Assembly (NCBI GenBank): GCA_028865585.1
Contig: JAGWJU010000005.1
Coordinates: forward strand, 1-20,842
DNA: 20,842 bases
Reading direction: 5' to 3'
From: Elusimicrobiota bacterium
Lineage (GTDB): Bacteria > Elusimicrobiota > Elusimicrobia > UBA1565 > UBA9628
This document shows positions 8,601-15,550 of this stretch, one piece after another; position 1 is the stretch's first letter, and the number at the start of each line of letters is the position of its first letter. A model generated the notes under the pieces. That model saw nothing but the letters and a program-made list of their open reading frames with translations. It was not told the origin of the DNA and did no database searches. The translations under genes and the position numbers were made by a program.

Positions 8601-9166
8601 TCCGATTCGATATCTTTTTCCCCAAATCGGGCGTGGCGTGGCCGGGCGGAGCGGCGGTCAAGCCTTTCATCACAATCCGCACGGGCGAAAAGGCCCACGG
8701 CGTTCTCTACGCAGGCCCGCTGCACGACCTCTCCCTGCGCCAAGTCGGCCTAATCTTCTCCGCTGAAAACGCCTCGTCGCTGGCCGAGTTCAAGAAGCTG
8801 GGAACGGACTACACCCCGAAAGAAATCGCGGATCGCCTGCTGGAGAGCCCGGTCTACCAAGCCGAGCCCATCCCCGTGGCGGACGCCTCCGGCTCCTCGC
8901 GCGACGCGGGCCAATCGCCCGCCAGGGCCGAATCGGATCAGGACAAGGCGTCCCGCTCCGACGAGTCCGCGAAGGAAGCCAAAGCCTACAAGACCTATAT
9001 GTGCCTGGTCTGCGGCTACAAATACAACGAAAAAGACGGAGACCCAGACCAAGGAGTCAAACCAGGCACGCGCTGGGAGGACGTCCCCGAGACGTGGACC
9101 TGTCCGGAGTGCGGCGAGAGCAAAGCCAGCTTCGAAGAGGACATGGTCGAGATTCCCTCGGAGTAG
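5618..9166 (+). CDS. Fusion: signal peptide - FprA-type NADPH:ferredoxin reductase - diiron acyl-ACP desaturase-like - unknown domain - rubredoxin
   Basis: A 1182-residue protein. The ATG at 5618 is preferred: GGAG (5605-5608) lies 9 bases upstream and residues 1-32 then form a signal peptide or anchor. Residues 33-98 are an Ala/Pro/Glu linker. Residues ~100-470 are an adrenodoxin-reductase/FprA-type flavoenzyme with the FAD motif VGAGPAG (106-112), PTPYGLVRSGVAPDH (136-150), a second Rossmann motif VIGAGPVALDAARV and the FAD-end motif YVAGWAKHGARGLIG. Residues ~570-905 match acyl-ACP desaturases. The ligand pattern is a helix Glu at ~669/670, Glu721 and His724 in EEERHG, Glu771, and Glu802 and His805 in RDEVYH. 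Residues ~910-1085 are not recognised. Residues ~1124-1182 are rubredoxin (CLVCGY and CPECGE). Predicted electron flow is NADPH to FAD to rubredoxin to Fe-O-Fe, with O2. The substrate is unknown. The next gene starts 2 bases after the stop. Confidence 0.88.
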   Translation: MTKNLRKYFTLCLSAALILISPGLASYQVLAAELEAAPAETGASSLPENAALPLSAAQINLDAGESAALPKSPETPSIPQAEETALPAPTAESARSAKTPVRIAIVGAGPAGFFTAEALLKQTKVPVRVDVFDRLPTPYGLVRSGVAPDHQKAKESTSLYERIAAHPAFRFFGNIRVGKEISAADLARLYDQVVYASGSEAEKKLGIPGEDLRGVHGVSSFVGWYNSHPDHQSRTFDLSGRSAVVIGAGPVALDAARVLAKNPESLSATDISEKALAALKKSGVKSVHVLGRRGPADATFSRADVGELGSLDSADLVVKPEEAPAGDLESANARYLADQARRGEGTAEKKIRLRFFATPLEIMGDGGRVTGVKIKKADGTIEIIPADLVLRAIGYRGAPLPGVPFDQARGVIPNAAGRVLDAAGAWVPGTYVAGWAKHGARGLIGAQRLDAQATAKAMLEDAAAGRFTSPLAKSARAVVDLLEARNARFITIDDWRRIDAMEKAAGAAAGKPRVKFESTAAALEALKSSPEAALPATPRSIQGPIYAEENGALRPLSYNPALPTVPLWKEAWRWIAHSPAKIRVVRSYMARVREHLEEITDDDLRWSLNRFRLLENQEGILRQGNRELVNNWKQWTGSSLRNVGPDDFNGASLSRTSLRKIFKQAMDREEPTRAYQYTAAMNLHNYMPRVSHFMGVSMQERVIAVALRGRAPARSVWAMEEERHGNIIETVYNLSREPGQPELREQGIAPTSPKPGEYSARSMIANRALAEIGAASGYLLLKSNARKGSPADLALEGIFRDEVYHYALMDAARKWGLGLRTRWARLRNIIRHNFDNPLPEAVDAVIHERSGFSPLTVFQVIYAFYHVDKRVDRFLRTVPDEEGRSLVGKVYQNEGEVRSAIARGEHTWTDPFPMELNPEMSAADVRELARRFPDRFDTNQRRMTQGQIREILDRYRRSLETPSYWLRRKGFQEISAPGANIARLKRSIGAGAESIRFDIFFPKSGVAWPGGAAVKPFITIRTGEKAHGVLYAGPLHDLSLRQVGLIFSAENASSLAEFKKLGTDYTPKEIADRLLESPVYQAEPIPVADASGSSRDAGQSPARAESDQDKASRSDESAKEAKAYKTYMCLVCGYKYNEKDGDPDQGVKPGTRWEDVPETWTCPECGESKASFEEDMVEIPSE

Positions 9167-9168
9167 GC

Positions 9169-10191
9169 ATGAGGCGCATCGTCGTCCGGCGGCCCGGCGG
9201 CCGCTCGGCTCTCGAACTTCTGGAGGAAAAGGATCCCGTCCCGGGCCGAGGCCAGGTGCGCGTACGCACGGCCGCCGCCGGCGTCAACTTCGCGGACGTC
9301 ATCGTCCGCGAAGGATACTACGAGGCGGCCAAAAACCTCTATCCGATGACCCCGGGATTCGAATTCGCGGGGACCGTCGACGCCCTGGGCCCTGACTGCG
9401 GAAGTTCCTTCAAGGAGGGCGACAGGGTTTTCGGCTTCACCCGCTTCGGCGGGTACGCCTCGGCTCAAATCGCGGACCCCGGGCGCCTGCGCCCCCTGCC
9501 GGACTCTTGGGATTTCGCCGACGGCGCCGCCGTCCCGGCCGTGCATCTGACCGCTTATCATGCGCTTTTCAAAGTCGCGCACGTCCAGCCGGGAGACACG
9601 GTCCTTGTTCACTCGGCGGCGGGTGGCGTCGGATCCGCCCTCTCCCAGCAGGCCAAAATCGCGGGCGCGCGCGCCGTGGGCGTAGTCGGATCCCAAGCCA
9701 AGGCTCAAGCCGCCCTTGCGGCCGGCGCGGAATCGGTCGTCTCGCGGGGATCGCATCTTTGGGAGGACATCGACCGCGCGGCCCCCGAGGGCCTGGACGC
9801 CATCTTCGACGCCAACGGAGTGACCACTCTTCGCCCCGGATTCAAGCGTCTTAGGCCCGGCGGGCGGCTCGTGGTCTACGGCTTCGCCGAAATCATGCCC
9901 CGAGGGCGCCGGCCGTGGCTGCCGGAGCTCGCATGGAATTGGCTGCGCGTGCCCCGCTTCTCGCCCCTTGAGATGACCTCCAGCAACCGCGCCGTCATGG
10001 GATTCAACGTCGTCTTCCTGACCGACAAGGCCGAACTGGCCAAGGAAGGATTCGACGCCGTCGCGCGATGGATGCGGGAGGGGCGGCTCAAAAAAGCGCC
10101 GGTCTCTCGTTTCCCGCTTGAAGAAACCGCCCAGGCTCACGCCGCGCTGGAATCGGGGAAAACCGTCGGAAAGCTTGTCCTGACGTTCTAG
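9169..10191 (+). CDS. MDR-superfamily oxidoreductase, zinc-independent quinone reductase/VAT-1-like
   Basis: A 340-residue NAD(P)H-dependent reductase of the medium-chain dehydrogenase/reductase superfamily. The N-terminal GroES-like part includes AAAGVNFADVIVREGYY (35-51) and PGFEFAGTV (62-70), as in quinone oxidoreductases. The nucleotide-binding motif HSAAGGVGSALSQQAK (148-163) is complete. Neither the catalytic-zinc Cys/His set nor the four-Cys structural-zinc loop is present, so it is probably zinc-free. The GGAG of its ribosome site lies inside the last codons of the upstream redox fusion gene, 2 bases separate the two genes, and they almost certainly share a transcript. It may reduce a product of the fusion enzyme, such as an enone, enoyl compound or quinone, but that is inference from position. 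It ends 18 bases before a convergent gene. Confidence 0.9.
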   Translation: MRRIVVRRPGGRSALELLEEKDPVPGRGQVRVRTAAAGVNFADVIVREGYYEAAKNLYPMTPGFEFAGTVDALGPDCGSSFKEGDRVFGFTRFGGYASAQIADPGRLRPLPDSWDFADGAAVPAVHLTAYHALFKVAHVQPGDTVLVHSAAGGVGSALSQQAKIAGARAVGVVGSQAKAQAALAAGAESVVSRGSHLWEDIDRAAPEGLDAIFDANGVTTLRPGFKRLRPGGRLVVYGFAEIMPRGRRPWLPELAWNWLRVPRFSPLEMTSSNRAVMGFNVVFLTDKAELAKEGFDAVARWMREGRLKKAPVSRFPLEETAQAHAALESGKTVGKLVLTF

Positions 10192-10209
10192 CCCCCAGCC
10201 GGGACCCGC

Positions 10210-11067
10210 CTATCTCCGTCCCCCCTGATTCCACCGATCGGGCCGGCCTTTCCGGTACATGCGGCGCCTGCGCAACCGCCTCCGCAGAGGGCCCTGCCCG
10301 CGGATCGGCAGCCGATTACTCCGCCCGCCGGGGAAGCGCCGCACGCGGCGCGCACGAGCGCGCCGGATCATCTCCCGGCGCAATAGACGCCGGCGGGAGG
10401 CCGGCATCCTCCGCCAAAGCCGGCGCAGCCCGCGCTGGCGGCGCAAAAGGCGGACCATGCGCGCGCGGTAGCGCAGGAAATGCCTCAAGGCGTGCGGCCT
10501 CGCCGGCGGGCCTCCGCGGGGAACGTCCGTCTCCTGGTTCGAAGTCAAAATCTGCGCAGGCCCGCCGGCGGCCCCCGAGACGGCGACGCGGCCTTCGTCG
10601 AAGACGCCGACGTCGGTCGTACCCTGAGCCGTCAGGCCGACGCCGAACTCCGTGCCGCGCACCGCGGCCACGGCGTCCGGAGTCTCCACCCGCAAGGCTT
10701 GGCCGCTCAAGAGATGGTGGATTTTAGCCAGCAGGCCGCCGGAAGCAAGAGAAAGCTCGGTCGAAGACCGGGCGTCCGAACGCAAGGTAAAGTCCGTGTC
10801 CTCGTTCAGGGACACGAGATGAAGGCCGTCGAAACCTACTTCGGCCGAAGAGCCCGGTCCGGTCGTCACGCGGTCGCCCTGCTCTAAGGGCATGCCCGTA
10901 GCGGCGGGAACGGATCCGGAGGCCCCTGAGGGAAACACGGCGACGGCGCCCTGCGTCGAGATAATGCGCGCGTCCCAGTCGCCGGCTCCAGCCTGCGCGC
11001 TAAGGGCGCTCGAAAGGGCCGCAACGAACGCGAAAAGAGAAATCAAAACGGCCTTTGGATTGAGCAT
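10210..11067 (-). CDS. Exported FecR-domain protein with arginine-rich C-terminal tail
   Basis: A 285-residue protein. The ATG at 11067 is chosen because a clear signal peptide follows (MLNPKAVLIS, a hydrophobic stretch, then SAQA near residue 26). An upstream in-frame extension would overlap rsmE. Residues ~34-165 match the FecR fold (ARIISTQGAVAV, PLEQGDRVTTGPGSSAEVGF, LNEDTDFTL, then TPDAVAAVRGTEFGV). VRGTEF is the most typical motif. In this family such domains are periplasmic sensors or structural modules. There is no sigma-factor or anti-sigma neighbour. Residues 190-285 are about 42% Arg (40 of 96) in Arg-Arg and Arg-Arg-Arg clusters with hydrophobic spacing. The gene has its own promoter behind rsmE and no obvious Shine-Dalgarno. 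The tail could be real or could come from a frameshift in GC-rich DNA. Confidence 0.75.
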   Translation of the reverse strand: MLNPKAVLISLFAFVAALSSALSAQAGAGDWDARIISTQGAVAVFPSGASGSVPAATGMPLEQGDRVTTGPGSSAEVGFDGLHLVSLNEDTDFTLRSDARSSTELSLASGGLLAKIHHLLSGQALRVETPDAVAAVRGTEFGVGLTAQGTTDVGVFDEGRVAVSGAAGGPAQILTSNQETDVPRGGPPARPHALRHFLRYRARMVRLLRRQRGLRRLWRRMPASRRRLLRREMIRRARARRVRRFPGGRSNRLPIRGQGPLRRRLRRRRMYRKGRPDRWNQGGRR

Positions 11068-11091
11068 TGGCGGACAGGGACGACCGACAAT

Positions 11092-11120
11092 TAAATAACA
11101 GGGGTTCGGCGAAAAATCAA
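11092..11120 (-). promoter_or_regulatory. Promoter of the FecR-domain gene
   Basis: On the minus strand TTGATT (11120-11115) is followed by a 17-base spacer and TATTTA (11097-11092). The -35 box overlaps the rsmE stop codon. The predicted transcription start is about 11085, some 18 bases before the ATG at 11067. This A/T-rich patch stands out in a GC-rich region. Confidence 0.6.
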
Positions 11121-11917
11121 GCCCCGGACAGAGGGGCGTCCTGCGGCGCGGCCAAAGCGGACGCCTCATAAGCCAAAGCCGCGACGGAGGCCAGGGCCGC
11201 GGTTTCGGCGCGCAGGGTCGCGGGACCCAAGCCGAACAAAAGCGCGCCCTCGGCCTCGGCGAGCTCCACCTCCTCGTCGGCCCACCCGCCTTCTGGGCCG
11301 ATGAAAAGATGCGCGGAGAACTCTCCGTCCTTGGCATTGCGCAGGGCCTGGGACAATGCCGGACGCAGCACGGAGGCCGCGCAGACCCCCGGCAGAGCCT
11401 CCCAAGCGAATAAAACGGGACCGCGGCCTTGGCAGGCCTTGAGCGCGTCGCGCAATCGGACGGGCTCGCGCAGTTCAGGAAGATCGGCGCGGCCGCACTG
11501 CTTGGCTGCGGCCATCACAATGCGCTTGGAGCGCTCCATCTTGGCCCGGGCAGAGCCCTCCGGAACCACGGTCCGCTGGGTCAAAAGGGGCGCGAAAGCC
11601 GCGACGCCCAACTCCGTGCCCTTCTCCAAAAGCCAGTCCCAGCGCGCCTGCTTCAAAAGCGCCTGGTGGAGGACGACGCGGACGCGCGCGGGCGGCGGAG
11701 CGTCCTCTTCGATTTCCCGCTTGATGGTTCCGGCGACGGAGCCGTCCTTGCGAATGTCCGCGATGACGCCCTCGAAGCGACGTCCGCGGCCGTCAAAGAG
11801 CCGGAGCGAATCGCCAGGGCGCAGCCGCAGAACCTTGGCAATGTGGAAGGCTTCGGGCCCCTTGAGCACGAAGGATTTTCCGGTCAGGGCCTCGGGAGGA
11901 AGAAAAAACTGCGGCAT
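11117..11917 (-). CDS. rsmE: 16S rRNA (uracil(1498)-N3)-methyltransferase RsmE
   Basis: This SPOUT-class methyltransferase uses S-adenosylmethionine to methylate N3 of U1498 in 16S rRNA (E. coli numbering). It has 266 residues. The N-terminal PUA-like part contains FHIAKVLRLRPGD (24-36). The SPOUT domain shows the family markers EKGTELGV (98-105), AAAKQCGRADLPEL (136-149), IGPEGGW (206-212) and the trefoil-knot segment GLGPATLRAETAAL (229-242). The start is 12 bases after the dnaJ stop on the same strand, the common bacterial order dnaJ-rsmE, so it is likely transcribed with the chaperone operon. Confidence 0.96.
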   Translation of the reverse strand: MPQFFLPPEALTGKSFVLKGPEAFHIAKVLRLRPGDSLRLFDGRGRRFEGVIADIRKDGSVAGTIKREIEEDAPPPARVRVVLHQALLKQARWDWLLEKGTELGVAAFAPLLTQRTVVPEGSARAKMERSKRIVMAAAKQCGRADLPELREPVRLRDALKACQGRGPVLFAWEALPGVCAASVLRPALSQALRNAKDGEFSAHLFIGPEGGWADEEVELAEAEGALLFGLGPATLRAETAALASVAALAYEASALAAPQDAPLSGA

Positions 11918-11929
11918 GGCGGAGTCGCC

Positions 11930-13117
11930 TTATTCCTTACCGAAGATTTTCCTAAAGATTCCCCCATCGTCCTTCGCGTGGCCTTCCCCGCCGCGCGCGG
12001 AGCCGCTCGTCGAGGCGCCGGGAGCCTCTTCGCCGCGCAGGCTGCGCGCCAGCTCAAAGAGCAGCTTCTCTTGATGGGGAGTGAGGGACTTGGGCACTTC
12101 GATTTTGACCCGCACGAGCAGGTCGCCGCGGCCCTTGCCGTGGAGTTTGGGCATGCCCTGGCCGCGCACGCGCAGCATGGCGCCGTGCTGGACGCCCGCC
12201 GGAATCCTGATGGTCAGACGCTCGCCGTCCACGGCGGAAATTTCCAATGAGGATCCCACCGCCGCCTCCGCGATGTTGATCCCGCGTTCGCTGATCAAAT
12301 CGTCCTCAGCGCGCTCGAAGCGCGGGTCGGTCTTGACCCTGACCAAAACGTAGAGATCGCCCGCGGCCGTGCCCCGCGCGCCGGCCTCGCCCTCGCCCGA
12401 GATGCGCAGCGTGGCGCCGTCGTAAACGCCGGGAGGAATCTTGACGGTGAACTTGGCCTCCTTGCGCGAGCGTCCGGCGCCGCGGCAGGTCCGGCACGGA
12501 TTCTCGATAATCTGCCCCTCGCCGCGGCAGGCTGGGCACGTTTGGGACAGGGAGAAAAAACCTTGAGAGAGCTGCACGCGCCCGGAGCCGCGGCATTGGC
12601 CGCAGCGCTTCAAACCAGAGCCTTCCTTGGCTCCCGTGCCGCCGCAGGTCTGGCACACCTCCAGGCGCTCGAAGCTTAAGGGCACCTGCGCCCCGTGGAA
12701 CGCCTGTTCCAATGAAACCTCCGTCTCGTACTTGAGATCCCGGCCGCGGCGCGAGCCCCGGCGCCCGCCGCCGCCCGTGCCCGAGGCGCCGAAGATGCTC
12801 TCGACGAAGTCCTCGAAGACGTCGCTCATGTCCGCGGACTGGCCGAAGCCCCCAAAGCCGCCGGCCCCGAAAGGCCCGGCCCCGGCGCCCGCCCCCGAAA
12901 CGCCGGCCTCGCCGAACTGATCGTAGAGCCGGCGCTTTTGGGGATCGGAGAGCGTCTCGTAGGCTTGGTTGGCGCGGCGGAACTCATCCTCCGCGGCCTT
13001 GTTCCCGGGGTTGCGATCCGGATGGTGCTTCATGGCCAGCTTCCGGAAGGCAGCCTTGATCTCCGCCTCGGAGGCGTTGCGCGCGACCCCTAAGACGGAG
13101 TAGTAATCCTGCGCCAT
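11930..13117 (-). CDS. dnaJ: Chaperone protein DnaJ (Hsp40)
   Basis: This co-chaperone delivers clients to DnaK and stimulates its ATPase. It has 395 residues and is a full-length type I DnaJ. The J domain (1-70) carries HPD at 32-34. The Gly/Phe-rich linker spans about 74-120. The zinc region has four CxxCxGxG repeats at 155-162, 172-179, 194-201 and 208-215. The C-terminal client-binding domains follow to about residue 350, and the tail is low complexity. It begins 13 bases after the dnaK stop, behind an AAGG-type ribosome site. The usual co-regulation with dnaK is expected from the CIRCE operator upstream of hrcA. Confidence 0.98.
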   Translation of the reverse strand: MAQDYYSVLGVARNASEAEIKAAFRKLAMKHHPDRNPGNKAAEDEFRRANQAYETLSDPQKRRLYDQFGEAGVSGAGAGAGPFGAGGFGGFGQSADMSDVFEDFVESIFGASGTGGGGRRGSRRGRDLKYETEVSLEQAFHGAQVPLSFERLEVCQTCGGTGAKEGSGLKRCGQCRGSGRVQLSQGFFSLSQTCPACRGEGQIIENPCRTCRGAGRSRKEAKFTVKIPPGVYDGATLRISGEGEAGARGTAAGDLYVLVRVKTDPRFERAEDDLISERGINIAEAAVGSSLEISAVDGERLTIRIPAGVQHGAMLRVRGQGMPKLHGKGRGDLLVRVKIEVPKSLTPHQEKLLFELARSLRGEEAPGASTSGSARGGEGHAKDDGGIFRKIFGKE

Positions 13118-13130
13118 GGAGCCTTAAAGG

Positions 13131-14996
13131 CTAGCGCTTCTCGTCCACGACCTCGGCGTCCACGACCGTGTCGCCGCCGGGGCCCTTCTTCGCGTCTCCG
13201 GAAGGCTGCGCGCCTTCTCCGGCCGCGCCTGGCGACGCCTTGGCGCTTTCGGCCTTATAGATCTCCTCGGCCAGCTTGTGCGAGACTTTCATAAGCTCGT
13301 CCTTGGCCTTGGTGATGCGCGCGGAATCGTCGCCCTTCAAGGCGTCCTTCAGATCGGAAATGCCCCGCTCGATGGCGGCGCGCTCCTCCTGGCTGGCCTT
13401 GTCGCCGTGCTCGCGCAGGGCTTTTTCAGAGGCGGCCAGAACCGCGTCGGCCTCGTTCTTGGCGGCGACCTTCTCCTTGAATTTTTTATCTTCCTCGGCG
13501 AAGCGCTCGGCTTCCTGCACGAACTTCTCCACCTGATCCTTGGAGAGCTTGTTGGGCGCCGTAATGGTGATGTGCTGCGTCTTCTTCGTGCCCAGATCCT
13601 CGGCTTTGACGCTCAGGATTCCGTTCGCGTCGATGGAGAAGCTGACCTTGATCTGCGGAACGCCGCGCGGCGCCGGCGGGATGCCGTCTAAGTCAAACTT
13701 GCCCAGGGGCACGTTGTCGGAAGCCTTGGGGCGCTCGCCCTGAAGCACGTTGACCGTGACCGCGGGCTGGTTATCCGCCGCGGTCGAGAAAATCTGCGAC
13801 TTCTCGACCGGGATGGTGGTGTTGCGTTCGATGAGGGGCGTCATGACGCCGCCCAAAGTCTCGATGCCGAGCGTCAAGGGCGTCACGTCCAAGAGGAGCA
13901 CGTCCTTGACCTCGCCGGTCAGGACCGCGGCCTGGACCGCGGCGCCGGTGGCCACGCACTCCATCGGGTCGATGCCGCGCTCGACTTTCTTGCCTACGTA
14001 GTCTTCGACGAACTTCTGCACGATGGGCATGCGGGTGGGGCCGCCCACCAAGATGATCTTGGTGATGTCGGCGGGCTTTAATTTCGCGTCGTTCAAGGCT
14101 TGGTCGATGGAGGCCTTGCAGCGCTTGACGATGGCCTCAACCAAAGACTCGATCTTCGCGCGGGTGATCTTCAGAGCCAGATGCTTGGGCACGTTGTCGA
14201 CCGCGGTGAGGTACGGAAGGTTGATCTCGGTCTCCATGGTGGAGGAGAGCTCGATCTTGGCCTTTTCCGCGGCCTCGCGCACGCGCTGGAAAGCCATGGG
14301 ATCCTTGCGCACGTCGACGCCGGTCTCCTTCTTGAACTCGCCGGCCACGAAGTCGATGACGGCGTTGTCCATGTCCGTGCCGCCGAGCTGCGTGTCGCCC
14401 GAGGTGGAGACCACCTCGAAGACGCCGCCGCCGAAGTCCATGACCGTGACGTCGAGCGTGCCGCCGCCCAAGTCGAAGACCATGATCTTCTCGTCCTTGC
14501 CCTTCTTGTCGATGCCGTAGGCCAGGCACGCGGCCGTGGGCTCGTTGACGATGCGCACGACCTCAAGGCCCGCGATGGCGCCCGCGTCCTTGGTCGCCTG
14601 CCGCTGGTTGTCGTTGAAGTAGGCGGGAACGGTGATGACGGCCTTCTCCACCTTGTCGCCCAGGAAAGCCTCCGCGTCGCGCTTGACCTTCTGGAGCAAA
14701 AACGCCGAGAGCTGCTGGGGCGTGTACTCCTTGCCGTCCGGAGCCTTGTACTTGTGGTCCGTGCCCATCTTGCGCTTGAAGGCCATGAAAGTGCCGTCGG
14801 GATTGGCCACGGCTTGGCGCCGCGCCGGCTCTCCGACCAGCAGCTGGCCGTCCTTGGCGAAAGCCACGTAGGACGGGAAGGCCTTGCCGCCGACGGAAGT
14901 TCCCTCCGCCGACGGAACAATCGTCGCCTTGCCGCCCTCCAGAACCGCGGCGGCGGTATTGGACGTTCCCAAATCAATGCCGATAATTTTGCTCAT
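13131..14996 (-). CDS. dnaK: Molecular chaperone DnaK (Hsp70)
   Basis: This ATP-dependent chaperone folds and protects cytosolic proteins. It has 621 residues and is complete. The nucleotide-binding domain shows IDLGTSNTAAAV (7-18), the phosphate-2 motif FDLGGGTLDV (174-183) and the adenosine motif ILVGGPTRMP (315-324). The interdomain linker VLLLD (366-370) leads into the substrate-binding domain. The helical lid is rich in Lys, Glu and Ala, and the tail ends in Ala/Gly/Pro-rich residues then EVVDEKR, a variant of the usual acidic EEVD-like bacterial tail. Its ATG overlaps the grpE stop by 4 bases (ATGA), so translation is coupled. The next gene is dnaJ. Confidence 0.99.
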   Translation of the reverse strand: MSKIIGIDLGTSNTAAAVLEGGKATIVPSAEGTSVGGKAFPSYVAFAKDGQLLVGEPARRQAVANPDGTFMAFKRKMGTDHKYKAPDGKEYTPQQLSAFLLQKVKRDAEAFLGDKVEKAVITVPAYFNDNQRQATKDAGAIAGLEVVRIVNEPTAACLAYGIDKKGKDEKIMVFDLGGGTLDVTVMDFGGGVFEVVSTSGDTQLGGTDMDNAVIDFVAGEFKKETGVDVRKDPMAFQRVREAAEKAKIELSSTMETEINLPYLTAVDNVPKHLALKITRAKIESLVEAIVKRCKASIDQALNDAKLKPADITKIILVGGPTRMPIVQKFVEDYVGKKVERGIDPMECVATGAAVQAAVLTGEVKDVLLLDVTPLTLGIETLGGVMTPLIERNTTIPVEKSQIFSTAADNQPAVTVNVLQGERPKASDNVPLGKFDLDGIPPAPRGVPQIKVSFSIDANGILSVKAEDLGTKKTQHITITAPNKLSKDQVEKFVQEAERFAEEDKKFKEKVAAKNEADAVLAASEKALREHGDKASQEERAAIERGISDLKDALKGDDSARITKAKDELMKVSHKLAEEIYKAESAKASPGAAGEGAQPSGDAKKGPGGDTVVDAEVVDEKR

Positions 14997-15550
14997 ACAT
15001 CCTCCTCTTTGGTTTGCTTCTTTTTGCTCGTTCCCTGCGAGATGCGCACCCGCGCGGGGCGCAGCACCTTGTCGTGGAGGGTGAACCCGGCCTGAAGGAC
15101 ATCCAGCACCGTGCCCTCGGGGCTCTCGGACTCGACCGCGCCAAGAACCTCGTGGCGCAGCGGATCGTAGGGCTTGCCCAGGGCGTCCATGGCCGCGATC
15201 CCCTCCTCCTTGAAAATCTTCTCGAACTCCTTGAAAATTCCCTCCATGCCCCGCGCCAAATCCGAGTCCGCGTGCGCGGCCTGGATTTGCCCGTGAGCCA
15301 TCTGGAGCAGATCGTAAATCGGCAAAAGCTTCAAAAGCACCTCGGCCCGGCCCGCACGGCGCAGCTCGGGCTTTTCCCGATCGACGCGCTTGCGGTAGTT
15401 CTCGAACTCGGCCTTTAGGCTCAAAAGCTGGGCGAAGTAATCCGGCTCGGACGCCGCCTGCCCGGGCGCGGCTCCCGCCTTCTCCTCTGAAATCGGATCC
15501 GTCTCCGGATCGGGATGAGGGCCTTTCGCCCTGGGGTCAAAACGGCTCAT
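14993..15550 (-). CDS. grpE: Nucleotide exchange factor GrpE
   Basis: GrpE dimers release ADP from DnaK and so reset the chaperone cycle. I chose the ATG at 15550 because it overlaps the hrcA stop as ATGA and has AAGGAGG just upstream. A start 7 codons earlier lies inside hrcA and adds residues not typical of the family. This gives 185 residues. The N-terminus (1-40) is Pro/Glu-rich and disordered. A long coiled-coil helix follows (SLKAEFENYRKRVDREK). The C-terminal beta domain shows GKPYDPLRHE, ESESPEGTVLDVLQAGF and HDKVLRPARVRIS, all GrpE signatures. It stands between hrcA and dnaK with 4-base overlaps on both sides. Confidence 0.97.
   Translation of the reverse strand: MSRFDPRAKGPHPDPETDPISEEKAGAAPGQAASEPDYFAQLLSLKAEFENYRKRVDREKPELRRAGRAEVLLKLLPIYDLLQMAHGQIQAAHADSDLARGMEGIFKEFEKIFKEEGIAAMDALGKPYDPLRHEVLGAVESESPEGTVLDVLQAGFTLHDKVLRPARVRISQGTSKKKQTKEEDV

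Noticed and set aside
9016..10140. 374-codon minus-strand open frame opposite the rubredoxin end and the MDR reductase
   Set aside because: The plus strand encodes two motif-supported proteins over the same bases. The antisense product is low complexity.
10259..10471. Arg-rich plus-strand small frame opposite the FecR-domain tail
   Set aside because: It has no ribosome site and its composition mirrors the GC-rich opposite strand. The minus-strand reading continues from a FecR domain.
14100..15095. 331-codon plus-strand open frame opposite dnaK and grpE
   Set aside because: It is antisense to fully conserved DnaK and has no motif or ribosome site.
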